From an uncultured Bacteroidota bacterium (lineage in GTDB: Bacteria; Bacteroidota; Bacteroidia; Flavobacteriales; Flavobacteriaceae): 64,000 bases of DNA. The notes below the pieces were generated by a model. That model was not told the DNA's origin. It did not search any database and saw nothing but the letters and a program-made list of their open reading frames with translations. The stretch covers positions 62,001-126,000 of the forward strand of contig CACLAD010000001.1 in assembly GCA_902604715.1 (NCBI GenBank), given 5' to 3'. The position numbers were made by a program, and so were the translations under genes. Of the stretch, positions 56,407 to 64,000 are shown piece after piece (positions within the stretch are counted from its first letter, which is position 1; the number at the start of each line of letters is the position of its first letter).

Positions 56407-57410
56407 CTTATATTAATAATTTTTACTACCAGCTCTTTTAAAAGAGATGGGGCAGCTTTTTTAACTCCTACTCCCTTAGAAAACATATCATAATCTCTTA
56501 AGATTGAAATAATACTCACAACCTGTTTCAAATTATAATTGATTGATGCGGTTTTATATTCATTTATAAAAAATGGATTTACTCCCAAAATCGAAGCAAT
56601 TTTAGTATCATTTAGTGTATTATTGGAATGAAAAAGAAGGAGTTTATTAAAAAAATCAAAAATTATTGATATAGTGATAACAACAGGGTTGGAATTTGGG
56701 TTTTCGGAAAAATACTGAGCTATCTGAAATGCTTTATTATAATTTTTTTCACCCAATGCTTTTCTTAATTCAAAATTGTTAAACTCTTTTGAAATTCCTA
56801 TATATTTCTCAATATCACTGGATTCAATTACTTTTTCTTTTCTCTTTATTTCAATTAATTTATTAATCTCATTCGAAATCTTACTCAAGCTATTTCCCAA
56901 ATGTTCGTTTATAAGACTAACTGATTTTCTGTCAATTGAAAAACCAGCTAAATTGATAGTATCGGATATCCAGTTTTGTACCTGATTATCATATAATTTC
57001 TTTGATTCAAAAACTTTGGCATTTTTTTTAAGCTCTTTAAAAGATGTTTTTCGTTTATCAATCGACTTGTGCTTGTAATTAATTATTAAGATTGTGGATT
57101 TAAGTGGGTTTCTGAAATATTTAACTAAACCATCAAAAGTTCTGGATAAATCTTGAGCTTCTTTTATCAAGACAATTTGATATTTTGACATCAATGGATA
57201 TTTTTTACAAACAGAAATTATTTGATCTACAGATGTTTCCTTGCCATACAAGATATTTAAGTTGAATTGTTTCTCCTCCTCAGTAAGTACATTTTCAAGA
57301 AATAAATTAGTTATATTGTCTATGTAAAACTCCTCCTCACCCATCAAAAGGTAAATGGGGGAAAAGTTTTTATTTTTTATATCATTTTTTATTTCAGAAA
57401 TACTATTCAA
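56403..57410 (-). CDS. holA: DNA polymerase III delta subunit
   Basis: Clamp-loader subunit of 335 residues that opens the DnaN ring. The N-terminal domain begins NKNFSPIYLLMGEEEFYIDN, the typical HolA opening, and lacks a functional Walker A as expected of delta. The middle has VSLINEHLGNSLSKISNEIN and IGISKEFNNFELRKALGEKN, the collar domain follows with ILGVNPFFINEYKTASINYN. Its start codon is only 14 bases from the divergent HsdR-N gene, so its promoter must lie in that gene. It overlaps the convergent E1 gene by four bases. Confidence 0.93.
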   Translation of the reverse strand: MNSISEIKNDIKNKNFSPIYLLMGEEEFYIDNITNLFLENVLTEEEKQFNLNILYGKETSVDQIISVCKKYPLMSKYQIVLIKEAQDLSRTFDGLVKYFRNPLKSTILIINYKHKSIDKRKTSFKELKKNAKVFESKKLYDNQVQNWISDTINLAGFSIDRKSVSLINEHLGNSLSKISNEINKLIEIKRKEKVIESSDIEKYIGISKEFNNFELRKALGEKNYNKAFQIAQYFSENPNSNPVVITISIIFDFFNKLLLFHSNNTLNDTKIASILGVNPFFINEYKTASINYNLKQVVSIISILRDYDMFSKGVGVKKAAPSLLKELVVKIINIS

Positions 57411-57424
57411 TAATCTAAAAATTT

Positions 57425-57868
57425 ATGTTAAAATTATCATTTCCAAATTATGAATTTAGATTAAAAAAAATTAATCAAAAGAGATTTATTTTTGATGAAG
57501 TCAGAAAAAAATTTGTCGAATTGACACCTGAGGAATGGGTGAGACAAAATTGTATTAGATTTCTAGAAAAAGAAAAAAAATTTAATAAAAGTTTAATTGC
57601 TGTAGAAAAAAAGATTAACCTAAACAATACAACTAAGAGATTTGATATTTTAGTTTATGATAATGATGGATCATGTAAATTACTTGTTGAATGTAAAGCG
57701 CCAAACATAAAAATTAAACAAAATAGCTTTGATCAAATTATTAGATATAATCAGGCTTTAAATGCAAAATTTTTAATGGTTACAAATGGAATAATTCATT
57801 ATTATTGTAAAATCGATAATATTCATAGCAAAATTGAATTCTTAAAAGAAATCCCTTATAATAAATGA
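57425..57868 (+). CDS. HsdR N-terminal-like nuclease-fold protein
   Basis: Stand-alone protein of 147 residues matching the N-terminal domain of type I restriction R subunits. FIFDEVRKKFVELTPEEWVR and the nuclease-like core TKRFDILVYDNDGSCKLLVE, then CKAPNIKIKQNSFDQIIRYN, contain the D...ExK pattern of PD-(D/E)XK enzymes. No helicase, methylase or specificity subunit is present. In flavobacteria this gene regularly sits divergent from holA, which points to a housekeeping DNA-repair or processing role rather than restriction (inference). It overlaps the next gene by four bases. Confidence 0.85.
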   Translation: MLKLSFPNYEFRLKKINQKRFIFDEVRKKFVELTPEEWVRQNCIRFLEKEKKFNKSLIAVEKKINLNNTTKRFDILVYDNDGSCKLLVECKAPNIKIKQNSFDQIIRYNQALNAKFLMVTNGIIHYYCKIDNIHSKIEFLKEIPYNK

Positions 57869-58839
57869 ATCTTGGAATTGTTATATTAAATTGGAATGGT
57901 GAAAATTTGGTTAAAAAGTTTTTACCCTCTGTAATAAAGTACACACCTCTAATTCATAATATTTATTTAATTGATAATGGGTCCACTGATGATTCAGTTG
58001 AATTTATAAAATCTAATTTCAAAAGAGTAAAGATTATAAAATTAGATAAAAATCATGGGTTTGCAAGTGGTTATAATATTGGGTTGAAAAATATTGAGGA
58101 TGATATTCTGTGTCTTTTGAATAATGATATTGAAGTTACTGAAAATTGGACTGTGGAAATCTTAAATCAATTTGCAGCTGAACCTGATACTGCGGTAATA
58201 CAACCTAAATTAAGGGATTATAATAATAAATCAAATTTTGACTATGCAGGCGCAGCAGGAGGATTTTTGGATAAATATGGATACCCATACTGTAATGGTA
58301 GGATTTACAATAAAGTTGAAATAGATGATAACCAATATGACAATACAGAGGAAATATTCTGGGCTTGTGGAGCCTGTATTTTTGTGCGTAATGTCGTTTT
58401 TAAAAGATTTGGTGGATTTGATGATTTATACTGGGCTCATTTTGAAGAAATTGATCTTTGCTGGCGATTACAAAACCATGGATTTAAAATAAAATTAAAT
58501 TCTAAATCATTTGTTTACCATGCTAATGGAGGTACATTGGATCATAATAATCCACATAAAACATATTTAAACTATAGAAACATGTTATTTACAATTACAA
58601 AAAATTCAAAAAATAATTTATTCTTTCTACTTATTGAGAAATTTTTTATTGATGCGATAACTGCCTTTTACATTCTATTTGACAAGGGTATATTGCATTT
58701 TATAGCAATAATAAAAGCATATCGTTCGTTTTATAAACATATTAACCTGTTAATTAAATTTAGGAAAAACAACAAAAGGAATGTAAAACACTATAAAATA
58801 GGATCAATAATTTGTGAATATCTATTTTACAAAAGATAA
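57865..58839 (+). CDS. Glycosyltransferase family 2
   Basis: Nucleotide-sugar-dependent glycosyltransferase of 324 residues (GT-A fold). The opening MNLGIVILNWNGENLVKKFL, the IDNGSTDDSVEFI segment, the metal-binding LCLLNNDIEVTENW and the acceptor loop DLYWAHFEEIDLCWRLQNHG are standard for GT2 rhamnosyl-/galactofuranosyl-like enzymes. The C-terminal part is basic and aromatic with weak membrane-associated helices. Substrates are unknown. It starts inside the stop of the HsdR-N gene (ATGA overlap) and is followed by an OmpA-family gene. Confidence 0.9.
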   Translation: MNLGIVILNWNGENLVKKFLPSVIKYTPLIHNIYLIDNGSTDDSVEFIKSNFKRVKIIKLDKNHGFASGYNIGLKNIEDDILCLLNNDIEVTENWTVEILNQFAAEPDTAVIQPKLRDYNNKSNFDYAGAAGGFLDKYGYPYCNGRIYNKVEIDDNQYDNTEEIFWACGACIFVRNVVFKRFGGFDDLYWAHFEEIDLCWRLQNHGFKIKLNSKSFVYHANGGTLDHNNPHKTYLNYRNMLFTITKNSKNNLFFLLIEKFFIDAITAFYILFDKGILHFIAIIKAYRSFYKHINLLIKFRKNNKRNVKHYKIGSIICEYLFYKR

Positions 58840-58908
58840 CGATTTGACTTAAAAAAGTTTTCTTTTTTGCTAATTTTACTAAATACAACTAACATTAAAT
58901 ATTATAAA

Positions 58909-59760
58909 ATGAAAAAAACATTTTTTTTAAGCTTAATTACTTTATTTGTTGTGTCTTCATGTGTAAGTAAAAAGGAATATACATCTCTTGAAAATAGACA
59001 CAAGAAAACACAAGATCTTTTAAATACTGCTACCATTAAATTAAATGCTTGTTTGGAAGAAAAAACTACTTCTGAAACCTTAGCAGAAGCTTACAAAGAA
59101 CAGCTTTCTGATTTAAAAAGAAGAAATGATCAATTATTCATCCAAAGTCAAGATTATCTAGAATTAACTGCAAAAGGAGCTGAGAATTTAGAAAAAACAC
59201 TTGAAAGTATAAAAGAAAAAGATTTAAAAATAACCAGAATTCAAGACGCACTAAATAGAAAAGATAGTGTAACATTTGCTCTTGTAACTAGCCTTAAAAA
59301 GGAAATTGGAATTAACGACCCTGATATTGAAGTCAATGTTGATAAAGCTGTTGTTTTCATTTCATTATCTGATAAGTTACTCTTTAAAACAGGAAGCTAT
59401 GAGGTATCTGACAGAGCCAAGGAAATTTTAGGGAAGGTTGCAACAGTTGTTAATGGAAAACCTGATTTTGAGTGTATGGTTGAAGGTCATACTGACAGTA
59501 GATCTTATGAAAGAGGCGTACTTATTGATAATTGGGACTTGAGTGTTAAAAGGGCCACTTCGATTGTAAGAGTTCTTGAAGATCTTGACGTGAATCCAGG
59601 CAGATTAATTGCTGCTGGAAGAAGTTTTTATGATCCTCTTGTAGATAATGATACTGCTGAAAATAGAGCTACCAATAGAAGAACAAGAATTATTATCATG
59701 CCTAAAATTGACCAGTTTTATGATATGATTGAAAAAGAAATGCAAAACCTATCTAACTAG
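58909..59760 (+). CDS. OmpA-family peptidoglycan-associated lipoprotein
   Basis: Outer-membrane lipoprotein of about 283 residues from the ATG at 58909 (MKKTFFLSLITLFVVSSC). I reject the longer start at 58867 because it would bury the signal peptide. The lipobox is VVSSCVSK. A coiled-coil region (about 25-130, ENRHKKTQDLLNTATIKLNA and later) leads to an OmpA C-terminal domain (about 150-265). Peptidoglycan-binding residues lie in VEGHTDSRSYERGVLIDNWD and LSVKRATSIVRVL, and RLIAAGRSFYDPL and NRATNRRTRIIIMP follow. It probably tethers the outer membrane to the wall. A strong terminator follows directly. Confidence 0.9.
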   Translation: MKKTFFLSLITLFVVSSCVSKKEYTSLENRHKKTQDLLNTATIKLNACLEEKTTSETLAEAYKEQLSDLKRRNDQLFIQSQDYLELTAKGAENLEKTLESIKEKDLKITRIQDALNRKDSVTFALVTSLKKEIGINDPDIEVNVDKAVVFISLSDKLLFKTGSYEVSDRAKEILGKVATVVNGKPDFECMVEGHTDSRSYERGVLIDNWDLSVKRATSIVRVLEDLDVNPGRLIAAGRSFYDPLVDNDTAENRATNRRTRIIIMPKIDQFYDMIEKEMQNLSN

Positions 59761-59776
59761 ATTTTATGAAACTTTT

Positions 59777-59804
59777 AAAAAACCCACTTTATGTGGGTTT
59801 TTTT
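59777..59804. terminator. Bidirectional intrinsic terminator
   Basis: AAAACCCAC (59779-59787), a five-base loop and GTGGGTTTT (59793-59801) form a stem with a U tract on the plus strand and an A-rich flank that serves as the U tract on the minus strand. It lies between the convergent OmpA-family and uvrD/pcrA genes; the minus-side tract covers the helicase stop codon. Confidence 0.85.
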
Positions 59805-62058
59805 ATGAAATAATTTCAAGTTTTGAAAAACGAAGTAGCAGTTTTTTTATTCCGTTTTTTTCAAATTTGATTTCAGCCTTCTTATCACCTCCACTTCCTT
59901 CAATTGAAATTACCCTTCCTTTTCCAAATCTTTCATGCATTACAATATTTCCCACTACCAATTTAGAATCAAAAAGATTAGATTTAATTGAGGATGATTT
60001 AATTTTAATAAAATTTGACGGAGGTCTTTTTTCCGGTTTTTTATACCTTAAACCAATCTTATTATATTGAACATCATTTGAAAAATCCCTGTTGGTTGAA
60101 TTTTGAATTATATTATTTTCTATAAACTCATCATTTATTTCATCAATAAATCTACTTTTTTCTGAATCTACAGGCTTTCCCCAGCGATACCTTGATAATA
60201 CATATGAAAGATATATCTTTTTTTCAGCTCTGGTTAAAGCGACGTAAAACAACCTTCTTTCCTCTTCCAAATCAGTTCTTGAATTCAGATTCATAGCACT
60301 TGGAAATAAATTTTCTTCCAAACCAACAATATAAACAAATGGGAACTCAAGACCTTTTGCAAGATGAATTGTCATAAGGGCTACTTTATTATTGTCATTA
60401 CTTTCATTATCCTGATCTGTTGCTAATGCAACATCTTGTAAAAATGTGGAAACCGAAACCTGATTCTTATCATTGTTTTCAACGAAATCTTTAATTCCAT
60501 TTAAAAGTTCTTCAATGTTTTGAATTCTGTTAACCCCTTCCATAGACTCATCATTTTTATAAAGATTGTATAATCCTGATTGTTTTAAAACTTCCTTGGT
60601 AATTTCAAATACATCTAAAGATTTTAATTTAGCCTTAATTGACTCAATCATAACAACAAATTCTAATAACTTATTTTTTGTGGAGTTATTTAAAATAGAA
60701 GAAGATTTTGAATAATTTTTTAGAAACGTGTAGTCAGAGACAGATTTATTTTTAGCTTCTATTGCTATCTTGTTTAGGGTTGTCAAACCTATTCCTCTAG
60801 CTGGAAAGTTTATAATCCTTTTAAAAGCTTGTTCATCGTCATTATTAATTAATAATCTTAAATATGCCAGAACATCTTTTATTTCTTTTCTCTGGTAAAA
60901 AGAGAGACCTCCATAAACCCGATAAGGTATATTTTTTTTTCTCAAGGCATCTTCAAATGAACGTGATTGCGCATTTGTTCTGTATAGAATAGCAAAATCA
61001 GAATTTTTCATCTGAGATTGCATCTTATTTTCAAAAATAGAACTTGCAACAAACCTTCCCTCCTCACCATCAGTTAATAATTTATTTACGCTAATTTTTT
61101 CCCCTGACTCATTGTTAGTCCATACATTTTTCTTTAACCTTTTTTGATTGTATTTAATTATACTGTTTGCAGCATTTACGATATTTTTTGTTGATCTGTA
61201 ATTTTGTTCTAATCTAAAAATTTTTGAATCAGGAAAATCTTTTTGAAAATTCAAGATGTTATTTATGTTAGCTCCTCTGAAGCTATATATGCTTTGAGCA
61301 TCATCTCCTACAACACATATGTTTTGAAACTTATCCGATAGTGACCTAACAATTAAGTACTGAGAATGATTTGTGTCTTGGTACTCATCGACAAGTATGT
61401 ACCTGAAAATATTTTGATATTTTGATAAAGTATCAGGATAACTATTTAAAAGTTCATTAGTTTTTAACAGAAGATCGTCAAAATCCATAGCACCAGCCTT
61501 GAAACATCTATCTACATATTGTTTATAAATTTGATGAAATTTTGGTCTATTTGAAATTTTATCAGACAACAACATTTCCTCATCGTTAATATACTGGTCG
61601 GCAGAAATAAAATTATTTTTCATGGATGAAATCCTCGAAAAAATAATTTTATACTTGTACTGTTCTTTATCTAAGTTCAGTTCTTTGATTATTCTGGCAA
61701 CTAATTTTTGAGAATCATCAGAGTCATAAATAGTAAAATTTGATGTGTAACCAATCTTGTGTGCTTCAATTCTCAATATCCTAGCAAAAACCGAATGAAA
61801 AGTACCCATCCAAAGATTTTTAGCTTCATCCCCTACTATATTTGCGATTCTTTCTTTCATTTCCCTCGCAGCTTTATTTGTAAAGGTTAATGCAAGAATG
61901 TTGAAAGGATCTACTCCTTGAGTCATTAAATAAGCAATTTTATAAGTTAAAACTCTAGTTTTACCAGATCCTGCTCCTGCAATAACAATCATAGGTCCAC
62001 TCATTTGAAGGGTAGACTCTAGTTGCGAAGTGTTCAGATTATTTAAAAAATCGCTCAA
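59803..62058 (-). CDS. UvrD/PcrA-type 3'-5' DNA helicase
   Basis: SF1A helicase of 751 residues acting in excision repair and removal of recombination proteins. Motifs in order: Walker A AGAGSGKTRVL (about 27-37), LTFTNKAAREMKER, Walker B ILVDEYQDTNHSQY, motif III VVGDDAQSIYSFRGANINN, motif IV RLEQNYRSTKNIV, motif V VALMTIHLAKGLEFPFVYIV and motif VI EERRLFYVALTRAEKKIYLS. The C-terminal 100 residues end in a small Tudor-like region (RFGKGRVISIEGSGGDKKAE), as in PcrA. UvrD and PcrA are orthologous here. It is divergent from recG. Confidence 0.94.
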   Translation of the reverse strand: MSDFLNNLNTSQLESTLQMSGPMIVIAGAGSGKTRVLTYKIAYLMTQGVDPFNILALTFTNKAAREMKERIANIVGDEAKNLWMGTFHSVFARILRIEAHKIGYTSNFTIYDSDDSQKLVARIIKELNLDKEQYKYKIIFSRISSMKNNFISADQYINDEEMLLSDKISNRPKFHQIYKQYVDRCFKAGAMDFDDLLLKTNELLNSYPDTLSKYQNIFRYILVDEYQDTNHSQYLIVRSLSDKFQNICVVGDDAQSIYSFRGANINNILNFQKDFPDSKIFRLEQNYRSTKNIVNAANSIIKYNQKRLKKNVWTNNESGEKISVNKLLTDGEEGRFVASSIFENKMQSQMKNSDFAILYRTNAQSRSFEDALRKKNIPYRVYGGLSFYQRKEIKDVLAYLRLLINNDDEQAFKRIINFPARGIGLTTLNKIAIEAKNKSVSDYTFLKNYSKSSSILNNSTKNKLLEFVVMIESIKAKLKSLDVFEITKEVLKQSGLYNLYKNDESMEGVNRIQNIEELLNGIKDFVENNDKNQVSVSTFLQDVALATDQDNESNDNNKVALMTIHLAKGLEFPFVYIVGLEENLFPSAMNLNSRTDLEEERRLFYVALTRAEKKIYLSYVLSRYRWGKPVDSEKSRFIDEINDEFIENNIIQNSTNRDFSNDVQYNKIGLRYKKPEKRPPSNFIKIKSSSIKSNLFDSKLVVGNIVMHERFGKGRVISIEGSGGDKKAEIKFEKNGIKKLLLRFSKLEIIS

Positions 62059-62163
62059 AGGAAAATTTTAGTATTAAATTAAATATAGTTTGAAAGAAAA
62101 ACCGTTATAAATTTAGTTAGTTATAAACAAAATCAATAAGTAAAAAATCTTAAATTTAAGATA

Positions 62164-64000
62164 ATGAACAATGATGTCTTAAATAATTCAATTGAGTTTT
62201 TAAAAGGTGTTGGACCTAACAGAGCTAGACTCATTAAAGATGAACTTAAGATATCAAAGTTTAAAGATTTATTATTTCAATTTCCCTATAGATATATAGA
62301 TAAAACTAAATATCACAAGATTTCAGATATTCAATCATATAATTCTGAAATACAACTAATTGGGACGATAAAGGAACTAAAAGAAGTTGGAATAGGTTCA
62401 AAAAAAAGACTTGTCGCTAATTTTTACGATAATACTGGACAAATACAATTAGTGTGGTTTAAAACCAACAAATGGCTTTTAGATTCGATTAAGTTAAACA
62501 CAAAATATATACTTTTCGGAAAAATTAATGATTTCAAAGGAATTAAATCAATACCTCATCCTGAGCTTGAGATTTACAATGAGAATAATCTAAAAAAAAG
62601 AACAAATTTATTTGGGGTATATCCTTCAACTGAGAACTTAAACAAAAAAGGGGTAACCAATAAGGTCTTTTCAAAATTAATTGAAGAACTTCTAATCTAT
62701 ATAAATAAAGATATAAAAGAAAATCTTCCTGAATATATTTTAAAAAAGTACAAGTTAATAGGGCGACGCCAAGCCATTATAGGTATTCATAAGCCAAGAA
62801 CATTGTCTGAATTAAAACGATCGGTAAATCGTTTAAAGTTTGAAGAAATTTTTTATCTGCAAATGAGGCTAATCAAAAAGAATATTTTGAGGAAGCAAAA
62901 AATCAAAGGCTATGCTTTTGATAAAATCGGAGATAACTTTGATCATTTTTATAAAAATCATTTAAAGTTCAAACTTACAAATGCTCAAAAAAGGGTAATT
63001 AAGGAAATTAGAAATGATCTGGGTAGTGGTGCACAAATGAATAGACTTCTTCAAGGTGATGTTGGTTCTGGTAAAACAATTGTAGCATTTATGGCTACAT
63101 TAATAGCTATTGGAAACGGGTTTCAAGCGTGTATGATGACTCCTACTGAAATTTTGTCATATCAACATTATAATAAATTTAAAGATATATGTAAAGTATT
63201 GAATATCAATATAAAAGTACTAACTGGATCAAGTAAAACTTCATATAAAAAGCAATTAAAAGAAAGCCTTAAACAAGGCGAAATTAACTTCCTTATTGGA
63301 ACCCATGCGCTAATTTATGATAGTGTAGAGTTTAAAAATTTGGGTTTAGCAATAATTGATGAGCAGCACAAATTTGGAGTAGCTCAAAGAAGTAAGCTAT
63401 GGCACAAAAATAAATTCCCCCCTCACATACTAATTATGACTGCGACTCCAATTCCTAGAACACTAGCAATGTCAGTTTATGGAGATCTTGACATGTCTGT
63501 TATTGATGAACTGCCTCCCGGAAGAAAATATATTAAGACTTTTCACCAAACCCAAAGAGATAGACTTAAACTAATAGATTTTTTAAAAAAAGAAATTGAT
63601 AAAGGCAGACAAGCGTATGTCGTATATCCACTTATCAAGGAAAGTGAAAAACTTGATTTTAAAGACCTTTTAGACGGCTATGAAACATTTTCTCGTGATT
63701 TTCCAATGCCAGAATATCAAATCTCAATTGTTCATGGAAAAATGAATAATGAAGATAAAGAATATGAAATGCAAAGATTCATTGAAAATAAAGCTCAAAT
63801 ATTAGTATCTACTACTGTTATCGAAGTTGGCGTTGATATTCCAAATGCAACTGTTATGATTATTGAAAGTGCTGAAAGATTTGGATTATCTCAACTTCAT
63901 CAACTTAGAGGACGGGTTGGAAGAGGAAAACATGAAAGCTATTGTTTTTTAATAACCGGATATAAGAAGACAAAGGAAAGTAAAATCAGGATGGAAACTA
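62164..64000 (+). CDS. recG: ATP-dependent DNA helicase RecG (C-terminus cut by window end)
   Basis: Branch-migration helicase that regresses stalled forks. From the ATG at 62164 the frame is open to the window end, giving about 612 of some 700 residues. The N-terminal wedge domain has EFLKGVGPNRARLIKDEL and an OB-fold (QLIGTIKELKEVGIGSKKRL and QIQLVWFKTNKW). The helicase part shows Walker A LLQGDVGSGKTIVAFMATL, LIGTHALI, the DEQH box IIDEQHKFGVAQR, MTATPIPRTLAMSVYGDLDM, VSTTVIEVGVDIPNATVMII and QLHQLRGRVGRGKHESYC. Only the last C-terminal helices are missing. Confidence 0.95.
   Translation, partial: MNNDVLNNSIEFLKGVGPNRARLIKDELKISKFKDLLFQFPYRYIDKTKYHKISDIQSYNSEIQLIGTIKELKEVGIGSKKRLVANFYDNTGQIQLVWFKTNKWLLDSIKLNTKYILFGKINDFKGIKSIPHPELEIYNENNLKKRTNLFGVYPSTENLNKKGVTNKVFSKLIEELLIYINKDIKENLPEYILKKYKLIGRRQAIIGIHKPRTLSELKRSVNRLKFEEIFYLQMRLIKKNILRKQKIKGYAFDKIGDNFDHFYKNHLKFKLTNAQKRVIKEIRNDLGSGAQMNRLLQGDVGSGKTIVAFMATLIAIGNGFQACMMTPTEILSYQHYNKFKDICKVLNINIKVLTGSSKTSYKKQLKESLKQGEINFLIGTHALIYDSVEFKNLGLAIIDEQHKFGVAQRSKLWHKNKFPPHILIMTATPIPRTLAMSVYGDLDMSVIDELPPGRKYIKTFHQTQRDRLKLIDFLKKEIDKGRQAYVVYPLIKESEKLDFKDLLDGYETFSRDFPMPEYQISIVHGKMNNEDKEYEMQRFIENKAQILVSTTVIEVGVDIPNATVMIIESAERFGLSQLHQLRGRVGRGKHESYCFLITGYKKTKESKIRMET

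Noticed and set aside
57425-57868. A type I restriction-modification system
   Set aside because: Only the N-terminal domain of an R subunit is present; no M, S or helicase parts exist in the window.
59729-60070. Plus-strand frame of about 113 codons after the OmpA-family gene
   Set aside because: It crosses the terminator hairpin and runs antisense to the conserved C-terminus of the UvrD/PcrA helicase.

Overview
The window is a gene-dense, strongly AT-rich stretch of a bacterial chromosome. It most likely comes from a marine, streamlined member of the Flavobacteriia (Bacteroidota). The lineage call rests on several features: a type IX secretion protein (PorQ) and a secreted protein with a type IX C-terminal sorting domain, a TonB-dependent receptor with an N-terminal carboxypeptidase-like domain, flavobacterial families of unknown function (DUF6452, DUF6048, DUF4294), a fused E1 alpha/beta dehydrogenase, Bacteroidota-style TAnnTTTG promoter elements, and no clear Shine-Dalgarno sequences. 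Spacers are tiny and many convergent gene pairs overlap at their stop codons. No gene-free stretch exceeds about 200 bases. No tRNA, rRNA, CRISPR array, transposase or prophage gene was seen.

Layout. 0-5.6 kb (minus): cmk (cut by the window start), porQ, lon and an Atg22-like transporter. 5.6-11.3 kb: exported msrB, lpdA, aroQ, xerD, rny, a probable 6S RNA, zapA and a coiled-coil gene. 11.3-15.5 kb: M23 peptidase coupled to a TonB receptor. 15.5-24.1 kb: cysteine desulfurase, ornithine aminotransferase, rRNA methyltransferases, three flavobacterial DUF proteins, an M42 peptidase and a Nudix protein. 24.1-31.2 kb (minus): a run phoH-purC-AGCS symporter-DUF4212-acetate-type symporter-acs, linking carboxylate and amino-acid uptake to acetyl-CoA formation. 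31.2-34.9 kb: SAM hydrolase, dnaN, a secreted protein and a TSUP transporter. 34.8-38.6 kb (minus): a tight run of poorly characterised envelope proteins, including a lipoprotein-type RidA and an unlisted 42-residue membrane protein, preceded by a DUF1028 protein that is probably exported by the type IX system. 38.7-40.1 kb: histone-deacetylase-like amidohydrolase and a YqhA-family membrane protein.

The most striking structure is at 40.15-44.33 kb. A two-gene trehalose cassette (GH15 trehalase-like enzyme, and a fused trehalose-6-phosphate synthase/phosphatase, divergently arranged) is bracketed by a perfect 34-base direct repeat. One copy is the 3' end of mnmE, covering its last codons (FCIGK-stop) and 15 bases beyond. 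The other is a detached copy of that gene end, lying 63 bases upstream of the yqhA-like start codon. This is the arrangement expected of a site-specific insertion at the mnmE 3' end, the attachment site used by SGI1-type islands. Here the element is only about 4.1 kb and carries no integrase. It would be a minimal 'islet' that delivers an osmolyte pathway.

44.3-64 kb returns to core genes: mnmE, rhomboid protease, lipid A-type acyltransferase, phosphoglucosamine mutase family, ggt, uvrA, LOG protein, E1 alpha/beta dehydrogenase, holA divergent from an HsdR-N domain protein, glycosyltransferase, OmpA-family lipoprotein, a bidirectional terminator, uvrD/pcrA, and recG (cut by the window end). 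Function calls come from reading motifs and from family knowledge; no database search was run.
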